Shown: positions 9,459-19,478 of the stretch, in pieces
Numbering within the stretch: position 1 is the stretch's first letter
How the letters are laid out: each line of letters begins with the position of its first letter
Source of the DNA: Gilliamella sp. wkB171
GTDB taxonomy: Bacteria > Pseudomonadota > Gammaproteobacteria > Enterobacterales > Orbaceae
NCBI RefSeq assembly: GCF_001693755.1
Contig: NZ_LYST01000039.1
Coordinates: forward strand, 62,001 to 126,000
Direction of reading: 5' to 3'
DNA: 64,000 nt
Position numbers and translations under genes: made by a program
The notes under the pieces: model-generated
Told to the model about the DNA's origin: nothing
Seen by the model: only the letters and a program-made list of their open reading frames with translations
Databases searched by the model: none

Positions 9459-9834
9459 ATTGACATAATTGTTGCCAAAGCTGGCGTTTTTGTTGTGGTG
9501 CATTGGCTAATGCATCTAAATTTGTTGTTTGAATCAATAACTGATTTTGCCACGATTCATCTGGTTGAATGTCAATAAACCACACCACTTTATTTATTTC
9601 ATTAGCAGGGGTAATGAGTTGCGATGGTGTAAGCACCAATACTTGTTCAGCGCTAAGACTAATGGCATTTAAAATATCCTGATATATTTTTTGTGTTGGT
9701 TTTTGTTCTGCAACAACAATTAAGCGGATTTCATCACTAATATGTGTTGCAAGTTCACCTTTGAACGCGGCTGCATTACGTAAAACATATTGTGTGATAT
9801 TACATTGTTTTAAATACCAATCTTGTTCAGTCAT
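9427..9834 (-). CDS. holD: DNA polymerase III psi subunit
   Basis: The 135-residue psi subunit links the clamp loader to SSB through chi. Recognition rests on the N-terminal chi-binding segment (DWYLKQCNITQYVLRN), the central VLVLTPSQL strand and the C-terminal WQQLCQYENYF, all resembling E. coli HolD, plus the conserved holD-rimI overlap and the divergent rsmC. The family is poorly conserved, so context adds much of the confidence. Confidence 0.9.
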   Translation of the reverse strand: MTEQDWYLKQCNITQYVLRNAAAFKGELATHISDEIRLIVVAEQKPTQKIYQDILNAISLSAEQVLVLTPSQLITPANEINKVVWFIDIQPDESWQNQLLIQTTNLDALANAPQQKRQLWQQLCQYENYFHPKRA

Positions 9835-9924
9835 GATTAAGAAAGTGTTTTTTTGTTAGAGATTAAAGGACGTTAATTGTATAATCAACGGCTAAATTTA
9901 TAAAGGTTTTTTCATCGAGGTAAT

Positions 9925-10965
9925 ATGGCAACATCTGCTTTTACACCAGCAAGTCAAGTAATAGAGCGACACGAGAGTATCTTTAACAATAAAAATGTTA
10001 TCTTTGCTGGCGACATTCAAGACAGTTATCCGGCAAGTTTTTCGGCGCATAACATTAAAATTCATTGTTCTCAGTTTCATACCTATTTACGACTAAAAAA
10101 TTATGCACATAAGGCCGAAGCGCTTTTTGCTTTGCTACCTGATTCTACCTTTTATACAAACATGGATACGGTCATCTACTATTGGCCAAAAACAAAAAGT
10201 GAAGCGCAATTTCAGTTGTCTTACCTATTACATAACATGGCTAAAGGGAGTGATATTTTTATTGTTGGCGAAAACCGCTCAGGAATTAAAAGTGTTGAAG
10301 CTTTGTTAAATGAGTTTGGTTCCATCCAAAAAATAGATAGTGCAAGACGTTGCAGTTTATATCATTTTCAAGCCGATCATCGTTTGGCTTTTGAGTTTGA
10401 AAAATGGTGGTTGAGCTATCATTTAACAATCGATAATCACGACATTGAAGTGAAAAGTTTACCTGGCGTATTTAGTCAAAAAGGGTTAGATGCGGGTAGT
10501 GAATTGCTATTAAATGCATTGATGGAACATGCAGACATTGTTAAAGGACATGTTTTAGATGTCGGATGTGGCTCGGGTATTTTGGCAACAGTGCTTGGTA
10601 AATTATTTCCTGATATTACGTTAACGCTGTCTGACGTTAATAGTGCGGCATTAGAATCAAGCAAGGCAACGTTAGCGAGTAACCATTTATCTGCAAGTGT
10701 TGTTGCCAGTGATGTTTTTTCTAATTTAAATGATAAATACCATTTAATTATATCAAATCCGCCTTTTCATGATGGTAAACAGACCGATTATACTGCGGTT
10801 AATGCCTTAATTAGCCAAGCCAAAAAACATTTAAAATTAAATGGTTATTTGTGTCTAGTAGCAAATTCATTTTTACCCTATCAAACCATTTTGAATGACA
10901 CGTTTAAAAGTGTAGAAGTGATAGCACAAACGACAAAATTTAAGGTATATTTAGCCTGTCATTAG
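9925..10965 (+). CDS. rsmC: 16S rRNA (guanine-1207-N2)-methyltransferase RsmC
   Basis: SAM-dependent enzyme that methylates G1207 of 16S rRNA in the 30S subunit. The 346-residue protein has the expected two-domain build. The degenerate N-terminal methyltransferase domain (about 1-170) contains VIYYWPKTKSEAQFQL and GENRSGIKS. The catalytic C-terminal domain has SAM motif VLDVGCGSGIL and the NPPF substrate motif in ISNPPFHDG. It is divergent from holD; a TATAAT at 9880-9885 is the best -10. Confidence 0.95.
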   Translation: MATSAFTPASQVIERHESIFNNKNVIFAGDIQDSYPASFSAHNIKIHCSQFHTYLRLKNYAHKAEALFALLPDSTFYTNMDTVIYYWPKTKSEAQFQLSYLLHNMAKGSDIFIVGENRSGIKSVEALLNEFGSIQKIDSARRCSLYHFQADHRLAFEFEKWWLSYHLTIDNHDIEVKSLPGVFSQKGLDAGSELLLNALMEHADIVKGHVLDVGCGSGILATVLGKLFPDITLTLSDVNSAALESSKATLASNHLSASVVASDVFSNLNDKYHLIISNPPFHDGKQTDYTAVNALISQAKKHLKLNGYLCLVANSFLPYQTILNDTFKSVEVIAQTTKFKVYLACH

Positions 10966-11015
10966 TTGATTATTATCTCTGGCGAAATTGTTAACGCACA
11001 GATCTGTTTTTTGAT

Positions 11016-11051
11016 TTGGGTAAAATAAAATGTTCACATTTTTTTACCCAA
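11016..11051. repeat. AT-rich inverted repeat downstream of rsmC
   Basis: TTGGGTAAA (from 11016) pairs with TTTACCCAA (to 11051), and the stem continues inward with AAAATGT/ACATTTT around a small loop, with a 2-base bulge. It could end rsmC transcription. The rest of the 300-base gap up to 11265 shows no recognisable gene. Confidence 0.45.
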
Positions 11052-11265
11052 TGACTATCAATATTTAGTTTTGATGACGTAAAGCAAATTGTCTAAAATT
11101 ACTTTATTAACCGTTTAATTTATAGTATGGTAATACACAACTTTTATATATCAATATGTAACGTTGTCTTTTTATATTTTGCGGATATATAAATGACTCA
11201 TTTAGTATTACTTTTAAAAAAGCATTAATTATCAAAGCGTTGTTAATTGTAGGAAAGGTGTTTTT

Positions 11266-12892
<1,627 letters not shown>

Positions 12893-12962
12893 TATTACTC
12901 GAATATGTTTTTATTTGTAAAAAAACCTTAGACATTTAACTAACAAAATTAATAGCAACAAT

Positions 12963-12987
12963 GTAGGGCGAAAGCTTGCTGAGCCCT
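12963..12987 (+). repeat. REP-like hairpin with GTAG head
   Basis: GTAG (12963-12966) leads into an imperfect palindrome: AGGGC (12965-12969) pairs with GCCCT (12983-12987), with inner AGC/GCT (12973-12980) and small internal mismatches. A GTAG-type tetranucleotide at the foot of a GC-rich hairpin is the known signature of REP elements mobilised by RAYT transposases. One such gene starts 16 bases downstream. Only this copy was noticed in the window. Confidence 0.5.
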
Positions 12988-13003
12988 CATTTATCGATGA
13001 AAG

Positions 13004-13408
13004 ATGAATTCAACTCGAACGCGATTAGCAAATGTAAATTATTCTGCTGATCATTTCTACTTTATTAAAATAGAGATTGCACCAAATACCACTATCTTTG
13101 ATCATTCAAGTCAATTATTAACGCAATCAATTTGGTTTGAACAAGTTAATCGATATTCGATCATTTATTCTCACCACTTTTTTATCGATGCAAATCAATT
13201 ACAAGCCATTTTAGAATGGCGTAGTGATAGGGTAGCGCCTTATAAAAATCCGGTATCACTGACTAAATTTATTGCACAATTCAAATCAAAGTCGACCGTT
13301 TTTTTGCGTAAAAACGGCGCATCTGATTTCTGTTGGCAACGTGGCTTTTTTGAACGGATAATTCGTAATAAAGCTGAATTTGATCACTTTAAACAAAAAC
13401 TCAAATAA
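13004..13408 (+). CDS. RAYT / IS200-like transposase-related protein, probably truncated
   Basis: A 134-residue protein resembling REP-associated tyrosine transposases of the Y1/HUH family. The clearest match is the C-terminal CWQRGFFERIIRNKAEFDHF, equivalent to the conserved WqrgyyD..IR segment. YSHHFF may correspond to the HUH metal site, although the usual H-x-H is not clean. The usual Tyr-x-x-x-NP C-terminal part is missing, so it may be a domesticated or decayed copy. Its end overlaps the end of hemN by 8 bases. A REP-like hairpin lies just upstream. Confidence 0.55.
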   Translation: MNSTRTRLANVNYSADHFYFIKIEIAPNTTIFDHSSQLLTQSIWFEQVNRYSIIYSHHFFIDANQLQAILEWRSDRVAPYKNPVSLTKFIAQFKSKSTVFLRKNGASDFCWQRGFFERIIRNKAEFDHFKQKLK

Positions 13409-14804
13409 CCCTTGAGAATTGTTGCTGTCTTGCCATACGGCGCATATAAATATCAAAACACATACAAATATTGCGAATTAATAAATGTCCTTTGGGTTGT
13501 ACAACAATGGTATCATCACTAATCATGACCAGACCATCTTGTTGTAGAGGTTTGAGTAACGATAAGTCTTGCGCAAAATAATCATCGAACTGAATATTAA
13601 ATTTTTGCTCTATTTGTTTTTTGTCTAAATAAAAATGACAAATAAGCTGTTTAATCACATCACGCCGAATAATATCATCATTATTTAAATTAAAGCCTTT
13701 CCATAAACCATTGCCGGTTTGTTCAACTTGGTTTTGATAAATTTTTAGATCTTTTTGGTTTTGCGCATAACTATCACCCAGCATGCTAATTGCCGATACA
13801 CCAAGTCCCAGTAAATCAGCATCACCTTGAGTGGTATAACCTTGAAAATTACGGTGCAATTTATTTTGCTGCTGAGCGATTGCCAGTTCATCAGTGGGTT
13901 TAGCAAAGTGATCCATACCGATAAATTGATAACCAGCTTGGGTTAATTTTTCGATACAGGTTTGTAAAATCTGCAATTTTTGATTAGCGTTAGGTAAATC
14001 CTGATCTTTGATCTTTCGCTGAGCGGCAAAACGACTAGGAAGATGAGCATAATTAAAGACACTCAGTCGATCTGGTGAAATATCGATAACCTTATTTAAG
14101 GTTTCGGTAAAACTTTCTACTGTTTGTTTAGGTAATCCATAGATTAGATCCAAGCTAATTGAATGGAAATGGTTTTTACGTGCTTGCTTAATTAATGAGC
14201 GGATTAGGTTTTCATCTTGTTCACGATTAATTAAATTTTGAATTTCGTGATTAAAATCTTGAATTCCCATACTCAGTCGATTAAATCCGAGATCAGCAAG
14301 ATGATCAATTGTTTGAGGACTAATTTCCCTTGGGTCAATTTCAATTGACAGTTCAGCATTTTGCGCAAAATTGAAATGCTTTTTTAGCGAAACAATCAGG
14401 CGGGTAATTTCATCGTTGGTCAAAAAGGTCGGAGTGCCGCCACCCCAATGCATTTGCGAAACAATACGGTTTTTGAATAGTTGTGATCGCTTTTCAATTT
14501 CAATATCGAGTATATCTAAATATTTAGTAACTTTTTGAGTCTGGCGGGTAACAAGTTTGTTACAACCACAAAAATAACAAAGCTTATGGCAAAAAGGGAT
14601 ATGAACATAAAGCGATAATGGTCTATCTGGATAACGATTGGCCGCTGCTAAAAAATCTTGGTCATTAAAATTTTCATTAAATTCGAGCGCTGTTGGGTAC
14701 GATGTATATCTCGGGCCAGAATAATTATATTTTTCAATTAATCTTTGATCCCATAATTGCGTTTGAATTTTATTATTATTTTTATTTAATTCGGCATCTA
14801 ACAT
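13401..14804 (-). CDS. hemN: Oxygen-independent coproporphyrinogen III oxidase
   Basis: Radical-SAM enzyme that decarboxylates coproporphyrinogen III to protoporphyrinogen IX without oxygen, in the cytoplasm. The iron-sulfur motif is CHKLCYFCGC, and the YNYSGPRYTSYPTALEF start region, GGGTPTFL, IDPRE, QGYTTQGDADLLG and the RNICMCFD tail match the E. coli enzyme. The ATG at 14804 is preferred because GGAA lies 6 bases before it. An in-frame ATG at 14816 has no Shine-Dalgarno, so the protein is 467 (or 471) residues. yihI lies upstream on the same strand, as in E. coli. Confidence 0.95.
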   Translation of the reverse strand: MLDAELNKNNNKIQTQLWDQRLIEKYNYSGPRYTSYPTALEFNENFNDQDFLAAANRYPDRPLSLYVHIPFCHKLCYFCGCNKLVTRQTQKVTKYLDILDIEIEKRSQLFKNRIVSQMHWGGGTPTFLTNDEITRLIVSLKKHFNFAQNAELSIEIDPREISPQTIDHLADLGFNRLSMGIQDFNHEIQNLINREQDENLIRSLIKQARKNHFHSISLDLIYGLPKQTVESFTETLNKVIDISPDRLSVFNYAHLPSRFAAQRKIKDQDLPNANQKLQILQTCIEKLTQAGYQFIGMDHFAKPTDELAIAQQQNKLHRNFQGYTTQGDADLLGLGVSAISMLGDSYAQNQKDLKIYQNQVEQTGNGLWKGFNLNNDDIIRRDVIKQLICHFYLDKKQIEQKFNIQFDDYFAQDLSLLKPLQQDGLVMISDDTIVVQPKGHLLIRNICMCFDIYMRRMARQQQFSRVI

Positions 14805-14946
14805 TGCTATTTCCATGATTTTTTTTAATTGGTTTTTGTTTAGTTTTGATTCTGGTTCTATTTTTTATACGATTGGTTTTTTTTAAAAATAGTAGCGTAC
14901 AAATCAATAATCCAAAATATAAACTAAGCATTATTAGTAATGGCAT
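14782..14946 (-). CDS. Candidate small membrane protein (54 aa)
   Basis: A short reading frame between yihI and hemN, overlapping the hemN start in another frame. It encodes one hydrophobic helix (MPLLIMLSLYFGLLICTLLF) followed by a very basic tail (KKTNRIKNR, then KTKQKPIKK). The inside-positive helix design is typical of small inner-membrane proteins. The ribosome site is weak (GAGA about 9 bases upstream). I do not recognise a family; it could be chance coding in AT-rich DNA. Confidence 0.35.
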   Translation of the reverse strand: MPLLIMLSLYFGLLICTLLFLKKTNRIKNRTRIKTKQKPIKKNHGNSNVRCRIK

Positions 14947-15003
14947 TATGTTCTCATTATTTATCTAAGCTGATTTGTATTGAACAATACCGATTTTAAG
15001 ATA

Positions 15004-15037
15004 ATATCAATTAAAATAACTGTATCTTAATTGATAT
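15004..15037. repeat. Perfect 11-bp inverted repeat between yihI and hemN
   Basis: ATATCAATTAA (15004-15014) and TTAATTGATAT (15027-15037) are exact reverse complements, separated by 12 bases. It lies past the yihI stop and upstream of hemN. No T tract follows on the minus strand, so it may be a regulator site or RNA hairpin rather than a simple terminator. The half-site ATCAA/TTGAT resembles FNR half-sites but in the wrong orientation and spacing. Confidence 0.5.
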
Positions 15038-15092
15038 GACTTAAATACTTTATAATCACATTAACGTCGAATTATGATTATTTAATCGATTT

Positions 15093-15587
15093 TTAATGAC
15101 GTTTTAATAAATTGACAATATCTTCTTTCGATTCATCTTGTTCATCATCAAAATCATCATCACTATAACCAAGCTGTTGCATCAGCTCTTCTATACGGTT
15201 TAGTTTGCTATCAAGGTATGACTGTTGTTCTTTGGTTAATTTACTATCACTTTCGACTAAATCAAGTAGTTGCTCTAATTTTTCATCATTTTCTAATTGT
15301 TCTAACTCTTCTTGAGGGGATAAGCGTTTTTTAATCGGTTTTGGCTCTTTGACTAAAACAGGTTTGCTTGTTGCATCATCAGCAACTAAAGCAATTGGCT
15401 TTTTGCTACCAATTCTTGGATCTGTATTCAAGGTTGATGCTTTTTTATTTTTCTTACCGTCACTATTATTGAAACGTGAACCGCTCGGTAAACCTTTGTG
15501 TTTACGTTTACGTTTCAGTTCACGCGACTCTTCATTTATTTCTTGACGGCTTTTTTTGGGTTTTAGCTTCGATTTAGTTTTTAACAT
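15093..15587 (-). CDS. yihI: Der GTPase-activating protein YihI
   Basis: A 164-residue protein that in E. coli stimulates the ribosome-assembly GTPase Der. It shows the family's build: a lysine/arginine-rich N terminus (KSRQEINEESRELKRKRKHKG), the conserved PSGSR and DPRIGSKKPI motifs, and an acidic C terminus (SPQEELEQLENDEKL, then LDSKLNRIEELMQQLG and a DDDFDDE run). Position upstream of hemN matches enterobacteria. Confidence 0.9.
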   Translation of the reverse strand: MLKTKSKLKPKKSRQEINEESRELKRKRKHKGLPSGSRFNNSDGKKNKKASTLNTDPRIGSKKPIALVADDATSKPVLVKEPKPIKKRLSPQEELEQLENDEKLEQLLDLVESDSKLTKEQQSYLDSKLNRIEELMQQLGYSDDDFDDEQDESKEDIVNLLKRH

Positions 15588-15755
15588 ATAATCTCAATTT
15601 TATATTCAAGTTAAATTTTACGTTTATATTTTATCAGTAACTCACTTAGATAGCTACGATGAAGCATCAATGCTAATTTGTGATTGTAAAAAAATAGATT
15701 TAGTATAATCTGAGCCGAATATTTTAGAATCAATCATCATAGAGAAGAATAAAAC

Positions 15756-16691
15756 ATGAAGAATCATTTGAGTCCTTATATGCAATTTAGCCGTAAAGAG
15801 TGGGCAAGTTTGCGTAATGCGGTACCAATGACTTTAACAGCAGAAGAATTAACTTCGTTACAAGGTATTAATGAAGATTTATCGATGGATGAAGTCAGTG
15901 AAATTTACTTGCCTTTATCTCGATTACTTAATTATTATATAAGCAATAGCTTTAGTCGTCAGGCAGTCTTATCAAAGTTTCTAGGTAAAAGCCAGAAAAT
16001 TCCTTATATTATTGGTATTGCAGGTAGTGTGGCTGTCGGTAAAAGCACCACTGCTCGTGTCTTACAAGCATTATTAACTCGTTGGCCAGAACATCGCAAA
16101 GTCGCATTAGTGACAACCGACGGCTTTTTATATCCAAATCGTTATCTTGAAGAACGTGGCATGATGAATAAGAAAGGATTTCCACAATCTTATGATATTA
16201 AAAAGTTGATTAATTTTGTTGCTGATGTAAAGTCAGGACAGTCAGAAGTTAAAGCACCCGTTTATTCTCATTTGGTTTACGATATTGTTGAAGACGAACA
16301 GATTACTGTCGATAGTCCTGATATTTTGATTCTTGAGGGATTAAATGTTTTACAAGGCACCCTAAATTATACTCAAGCTAACAATCGGGTATTTGTGTCT
16401 GATTATGTCGATTTTTCAATATATGTCGATGCTCAATTACCGTTGTTACATGATTGGTATGTCAATCGATTTTTAAAATTTAGAGCTGGAGCATTTAGTG
16501 ATCCTAATTCCTATTTTCACCATTATTCACAGTTGCCAGAACAAGAAGCTGTGAATATTGCCAACCGACTTTGGCGGGAAATTAATGAATTAAATTTGAT
16601 CGAAAATATTCTGCCAACACGGGAACGAGCAAGTTTAATTTTAACCAAAGGTAAAGATCATAAAGTTGATTGTGTACAACTGAGAAAATAA
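15756..16691 (+). CDS. coaA: Pantothenate kinase, type I
   Basis: Phosphorylates pantothenate in the first committed step of coenzyme A synthesis and is feedback-inhibited by CoA. The 311-residue protein matches the E. coli enzyme throughout. It has Walker [10 protein letters not shown], the TTDGFLYPN motif, [19 protein letters not shown], the pantothenate-contacting FLKFRAGAF...YFHHY region and the C-terminal [20 protein letters not shown] at 15704-15709 is the likely -10. Confidence 0.97.
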   Translation: MKNHLSPYMQFSRKEWASLRNAVPMTLTAEELTSLQGINEDLSMDEVSEIYLPLSRLLNYYISNSFSRQAVLSKFLGKSQKIPYIIGIAGSVAVGKSTTARVLQALLTRWPEHRKVALVTTDGFLYPNRYLEERGMMNKKGFPQSYDIKKLINFVADVKSGQSEVKAPVYSHLVYDIVEDEQITVDSPDILILEGLNVLQGTLNYTQANNRVFVSDYVDFSIYVDAQLPLLHDWYVNRFLKFRAGAFSDPNSYFHHYSQLPEQEAVNIANRLWREINELNLIENILPTRERASLILTKGKDHKVDCVQLRK

Positions 16692-16709
16692 ATTATTGGG
16701 GAAATGAAT

Positions 16710-17162
16710 ATGAAAAAAGTAATAAAGTTAGTCAGTAAATTAAGTATTTTGACTTTGCTAACAACCTGCTCAATGAACAGCTTTGCGCAAAATCATCAAT
16801 CAGAAGGGCTAACTTGTGAAAGCAAAAAGCAGGCTATTCAAGCCGAAATTGAACAAGCTAAAAACCATAATAATAGTCATAAAGTTACCGGGCTTGAGAA
16901 AGCGCTTGATGAAGTTAATACACATTGTAGTAATGCCGATTTAGAGTCAAAATATAAGCAAGATATTGCCGAAAAAACGGATAAAGTTGCTGAAAGAAAG
17001 AATGAATTAGCTCAAAAAACTGAAAAATACGCTAAAGATAGTAAAAAGTTCGATCAAGAAAAAATTGATAAGTTAAAAGCAAAAGTACAAAAAGCCGAAC
17101 AAGAATTAGCAGACGCTAAACAAAAACTTGCTGATTATTATCAACAAGTAGCAGTTAAATAA
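16710..17162 (+). CDS. Periplasmic DUF1090 family protein (YqjC-like)
   Basis: A 150-residue protein with a signal peptide (MKKVIKLVSKLSILTLLTTC, ending NSFAQ). The mature part is the DUF1090 pattern: CESKKQAIQAEIEQAK, then HKVTGLEKALDEVNTHC, with two cysteines and a long charged coiled coil. E. coli YqjC is the best-known member; function is unknown. The ATG at 16710 is chosen because GGGGAA lies at a normal distance, while the ATG at 16704 is too close. A terminator follows. Confidence 0.85.
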   Translation: MKKVIKLVSKLSILTLLTTCSMNSFAQNHQSEGLTCESKKQAIQAEIEQAKNHNNSHKVTGLEKALDEVNTHCSNADLESKYKQDIAEKTDKVAERKNELAQKTEKYAKDSKKFDQEKIDKLKAKVQKAEQELADAKQKLADYYQQVAVK

Positions 17163-17190
17163 ATTGCTAACCTGCTTATTTTTTATCTTC

Positions 17191-17222
17191 ACGCTATCAA
17201 GCTTAATATTGATAGCGTTTTT
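17191..17222 (+). terminator. Rho-independent terminator after the DUF1090 gene
   Basis: ACGCTATCAA (17191-17200) pairs perfectly with TTGATAGCGT (17209-17218) around an 8-base loop. A run of T follows at 17218-17222. Confidence 0.85.
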
Positions 17223-17269
17223 AACATCGCGTTAGACAGCTATTATCCTAGACTTTTGCCATTAAAAAT

Positions 17270-17289
17270 AGTAAGGTGTGCGCCTTACT
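17270..17289 (+). repeat. Hairpin immediately 5' of the preQ1 riboswitch
   Basis: AGTAAGG (17270-17276) pairs exactly with CCTTACT (17283-17289) around TGTGCG. It ends two bases before stem P1 of the riboswitch. It has no T tract and may help fold or insulate the leader. Confidence 0.5.
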
Positions 17290-17330
17290 ACGTGGTTCGT
17301 GAACCTCCCACGCTAAAAAACTAAGGAAAA
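17290..17330 (+). promoter_or_regulatory. preQ1-I riboswitch
   Basis: The short class-I preQ1 aptamer is recognisable. P1 is CGTGG (17291-17295) with CCACG (17308-17312), and the loop carries GGTTCG...AACC. The tail is A-rich (CTAAAAAACTAAGG). The loop CCT (17304-17306) can pair with AGG (17324-17326) to close the pseudoknot. That AGG belongs to the AAGGA Shine-Dalgarno of queF, so ligand binding should hide the ribosome site and repress translation. The genes downstream make and import the ligand's precursors, which supports the call. Confidence 0.88.
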
Positions 17331-17334
17331 TTTA

Positions 17335-17808
17335 ATGAGTAAAATTACACTACTTGGCGACCAATCTGTTCGCTATCCAACTGACTATTGTCCAAATATT
17401 TTGGAAACCTTTGATAATAAACATCCTGGTAATGATTATTTTGTTAAATTTAACTGCCCGGAATTTACCAGTCTTTGTCCGATAACCGGTCAACCTGATT
17501 TTGCTACGATTTATATTTCGTATGTACCAAATATTAAGATGGTTGAGAGTAAATCACTCAAACTGTATCTATTTAGCTTTCGTAATCATGGCGATTATCA
17601 TGAAGATTGCATTAATATCATCATGAAAGATCTGATTAAGTTAATGGATCCTAAATATATTGAGGTTTGGGGAAAATTTACACCGCGCGGCGGTATCTCA
17701 ATTGATCCTTATGCCAATTATGGTAAAGCTGGTACCAATTGGGAACAGATAGCGATGAACCGTTTGGCTAATCACGATCTCTATCCTGAAAAAGTTGATA
17801 ATCGCTAA
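17335..17808 (+). CDS. queF: NADPH-dependent 7-cyano-7-deazaguanine reductase (unimodular type)
   Basis: Reduces preQ0 to preQ1, the free base inserted into tRNA on the way to queuosine. The 157-residue protein is the short YkvM-type form rather than the roughly 280-residue E. coli type. The catalytic cysteine lies in [14 protein letters not shown] and the QueF motif in [21 protein letters not shown]. The C-terminal [15 protein letters not shown] is conserved. It heads an operon with queC and yhhQ under a preQ1-I riboswitch. Confidence 0.95.
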   Translation: MSKITLLGDQSVRYPTDYCPNILETFDNKHPGNDYFVKFNCPEFTSLCPITGQPDFATIYISYVPNIKMVESKSLKLYLFSFRNHGDYHEDCINIIMKDLIKLMDPKYIEVWGKFTPRGGISIDPYANYGKAGTNWEQIAMNRLANHDLYPEKVDNR

Positions 17809-17844
17809 TTTTTTGTCGAAAAAATCAAATCGGAACAGTTAAAA

Positions 17845-18501
17845 ATGCAAAATCGTAAAGCACTAGTGATATTTTCTGGTGGGCAAGACTCTACCACCTG
17901 TTTACTGCAAGCCATTGCAGATTATGGACGTGAAAACGTCGAAACCATTAGTTTTCAATATGGACAACGACATGCCATTGAGCTTGAAAAAGCTAAATGG
18001 ATTGCTGAAGATCTTGGTGTGAAACAAACCGTCATTGATACTTCAGTGATCAAACAAACGACCAATAATGCGTTGATTGATGACGCGCAGGAAATTAAAG
18101 CTGCCAAAGACGGGGATTATCCTAATACCTTTGTTGATGGGCGCAATATGTTATTTTTATTGTTAGCGGGCTGTTATGCCAAACAACACGGTATTAAAGA
18201 TATTATTATTGGTGTATGTGAAACTGATTTTAGTGGTTATCCGGACTGTCGAGATATCTTTATCAAATCGATGAATGTGTCAATGAATTTAGCTATGGAT
18301 TACGCTTTTAATATTAAAACGCCTTTAATGTATCTTACCAAAGCTCAAACATGGGAAATGGCTGATAAGTTAGGTTATTTGGATTATATCCGAAACCATA
18401 CCCATACTTGCTATTATGGGGTAGAGGGTGGATGTGGTAAGTGTCCTAGCTGCATTCTTCGCGAGAAAGGTTTAAACCAATACCTTAATCATTCAAATTA
18501 A
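17845..18501 (+). CDS. queC: 7-cyano-7-deazaguanine synthase
   Basis: ATP-dependent enzyme that converts 7-carboxy-7-deazaguanine to preQ0. The 218-residue protein has the PP-loop [13 protein letters not shown], the conserved SFQYGQRH and [10 protein letters not shown] segments and [12 protein letters not shown]. The zinc site near the C terminus is [10 protein letters not shown] plus an earlier cysteine. It lies 36 bases after queF, so it shares the riboswitch-controlled message. Confidence 0.96.
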   Translation: MQNRKALVIFSGGQDSTTCLLQAIADYGRENVETISFQYGQRHAIELEKAKWIAEDLGVKQTVIDTSVIKQTTNNALIDDAQEIKAAKDGDYPNTFVDGRNMLFLLLAGCYAKQHGIKDIIIGVCETDFSGYPDCRDIFIKSMNVSMNLAMDYAFNIKTPLMYLTKAQTWEMADKLGYLDYIRNHTHTCYYGVEGGCGKCPSCILREKGLNQYLNHSN

Positions 18502-18546
18502 TTGACATACTGGGTTCACTCACCCCATTAAAAAAAGGAAAAATTT

Positions 18547-19218
18547 ATGTATCTGAACACGCATTCAGAGCAAACAAGCAAATTTACTCACACACAACAA
18601 ATGAAAGCCCTTGGCTGGCTTTCGTTTTTTCATATTTTGGTTATTGCTTCAAGTAATTATTTGGTGCAAATCCCGTTTGATATCTTCGGTTTTCATACCA
18701 CTTGGGGCGCTTTTACCTTTCCATTTATCTTTCTGACTACCGATTTAACCATTCGAGTATTCGGTGCTAGCCTTGCCAGAAAAATTATCTTTGTTGTTAT
18801 GATACCGGCATTACTGTTCTCTTATTCCATTTCGGTCGTATTTTTTGAAGGACATTGGATGGGATTTTCAGCTTTGTCTGATTTTAACAGTTTTGTTTTC
18901 CGTATTGCCTTAGCCAGTTTTGCCGCTTATTTAGTTGGGCAATTGATGGATATCACTGTGTTTAATTATTTACGTAAAAATAGAGCATGGTGGGTAGCAC
19001 CTTCGGCATCAGCTGTATTAGGTAATGGTATTGATACTATTGTCTTTTTTGCGATCGCATTTTATAAAACGAGCGATGAGTTTATGGCAACGCATTGGGT
19101 TGAAATTGCTGCTATCGATTATAGTTTTAAAATTATTATCTGTGGCTTATTCTTTTTACCGCTTTATGGCATTATTTTGAATTTTATCCTAAAAAAATTA
19201 ATTATAAAAGCATCGTAA
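18547..19218 (+). CDS. yhhQ: Queuosine precursor transporter YhhQ
   Basis: An inner-membrane protein of 223 residues with about six hydrophobic helices, from the VUT family. E. coli YhhQ imports preQ0 and preQ1. Family signatures include the polar helix TWGAFTFPFIFLTTDLTIRVFG and GNGIDTIVFFAIAF. It lies 45 bases after queC in the preQ1 operon, matching a salvage role alongside de novo synthesis. Beyond it a GU-containing hairpin spans 19261-19292; I see no gene in 19219-19478. Confidence 0.92.
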   Translation: MYLNTHSEQTSKFTHTQQMKALGWLSFFHILVIASSNYLVQIPFDIFGFHTTWGAFTFPFIFLTTDLTIRVFGASLARKIIFVVMIPALLFSYSISVVFFEGHWMGFSALSDFNSFVFRIALASFAAYLVGQLMDITVFNYLRKNRAWWVAPSASAVLGNGIDTIVFFAIAFYKTSDEFMATHWVEIAAIDYSFKIIICGLFFLPLYGIILNFILKKLIIKAS

Positions 19219-19478
19219 ATCAGTTATTAATTATCGAATAATATTAGAAAATATAGATACTTAGAGCTTATTGACTTCATGATAAGTTCTAAATCTCATA
19301 CGCCTCCTTCAATAACCTCATTCCGCTAATTTTTTTACTAATATGAAAAATTTATTTATCTCAAGATAGGCTAAAAATCTTGATAAAGATTCTTTGCTAA
19401 TTTTTATGCAATAGGACATAATATCGTCAATAAAATAACAAGTATATTTACCTGTAATAGTAAGGATTAGATGAAAAA

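Noticed and set aside
17283-17320. tRNA-like GGTTCG motif
   Set aside because: There are no acceptor or anticodon stems. The sequence is the loop of the preQ1-I riboswitch.
19261-19292. Terminator after yhhQ
   Set aside because: A GU-containing 11-bp stem is present, but no T tract follows, so I describe it only as a stem-loop in the yhhQ entry.
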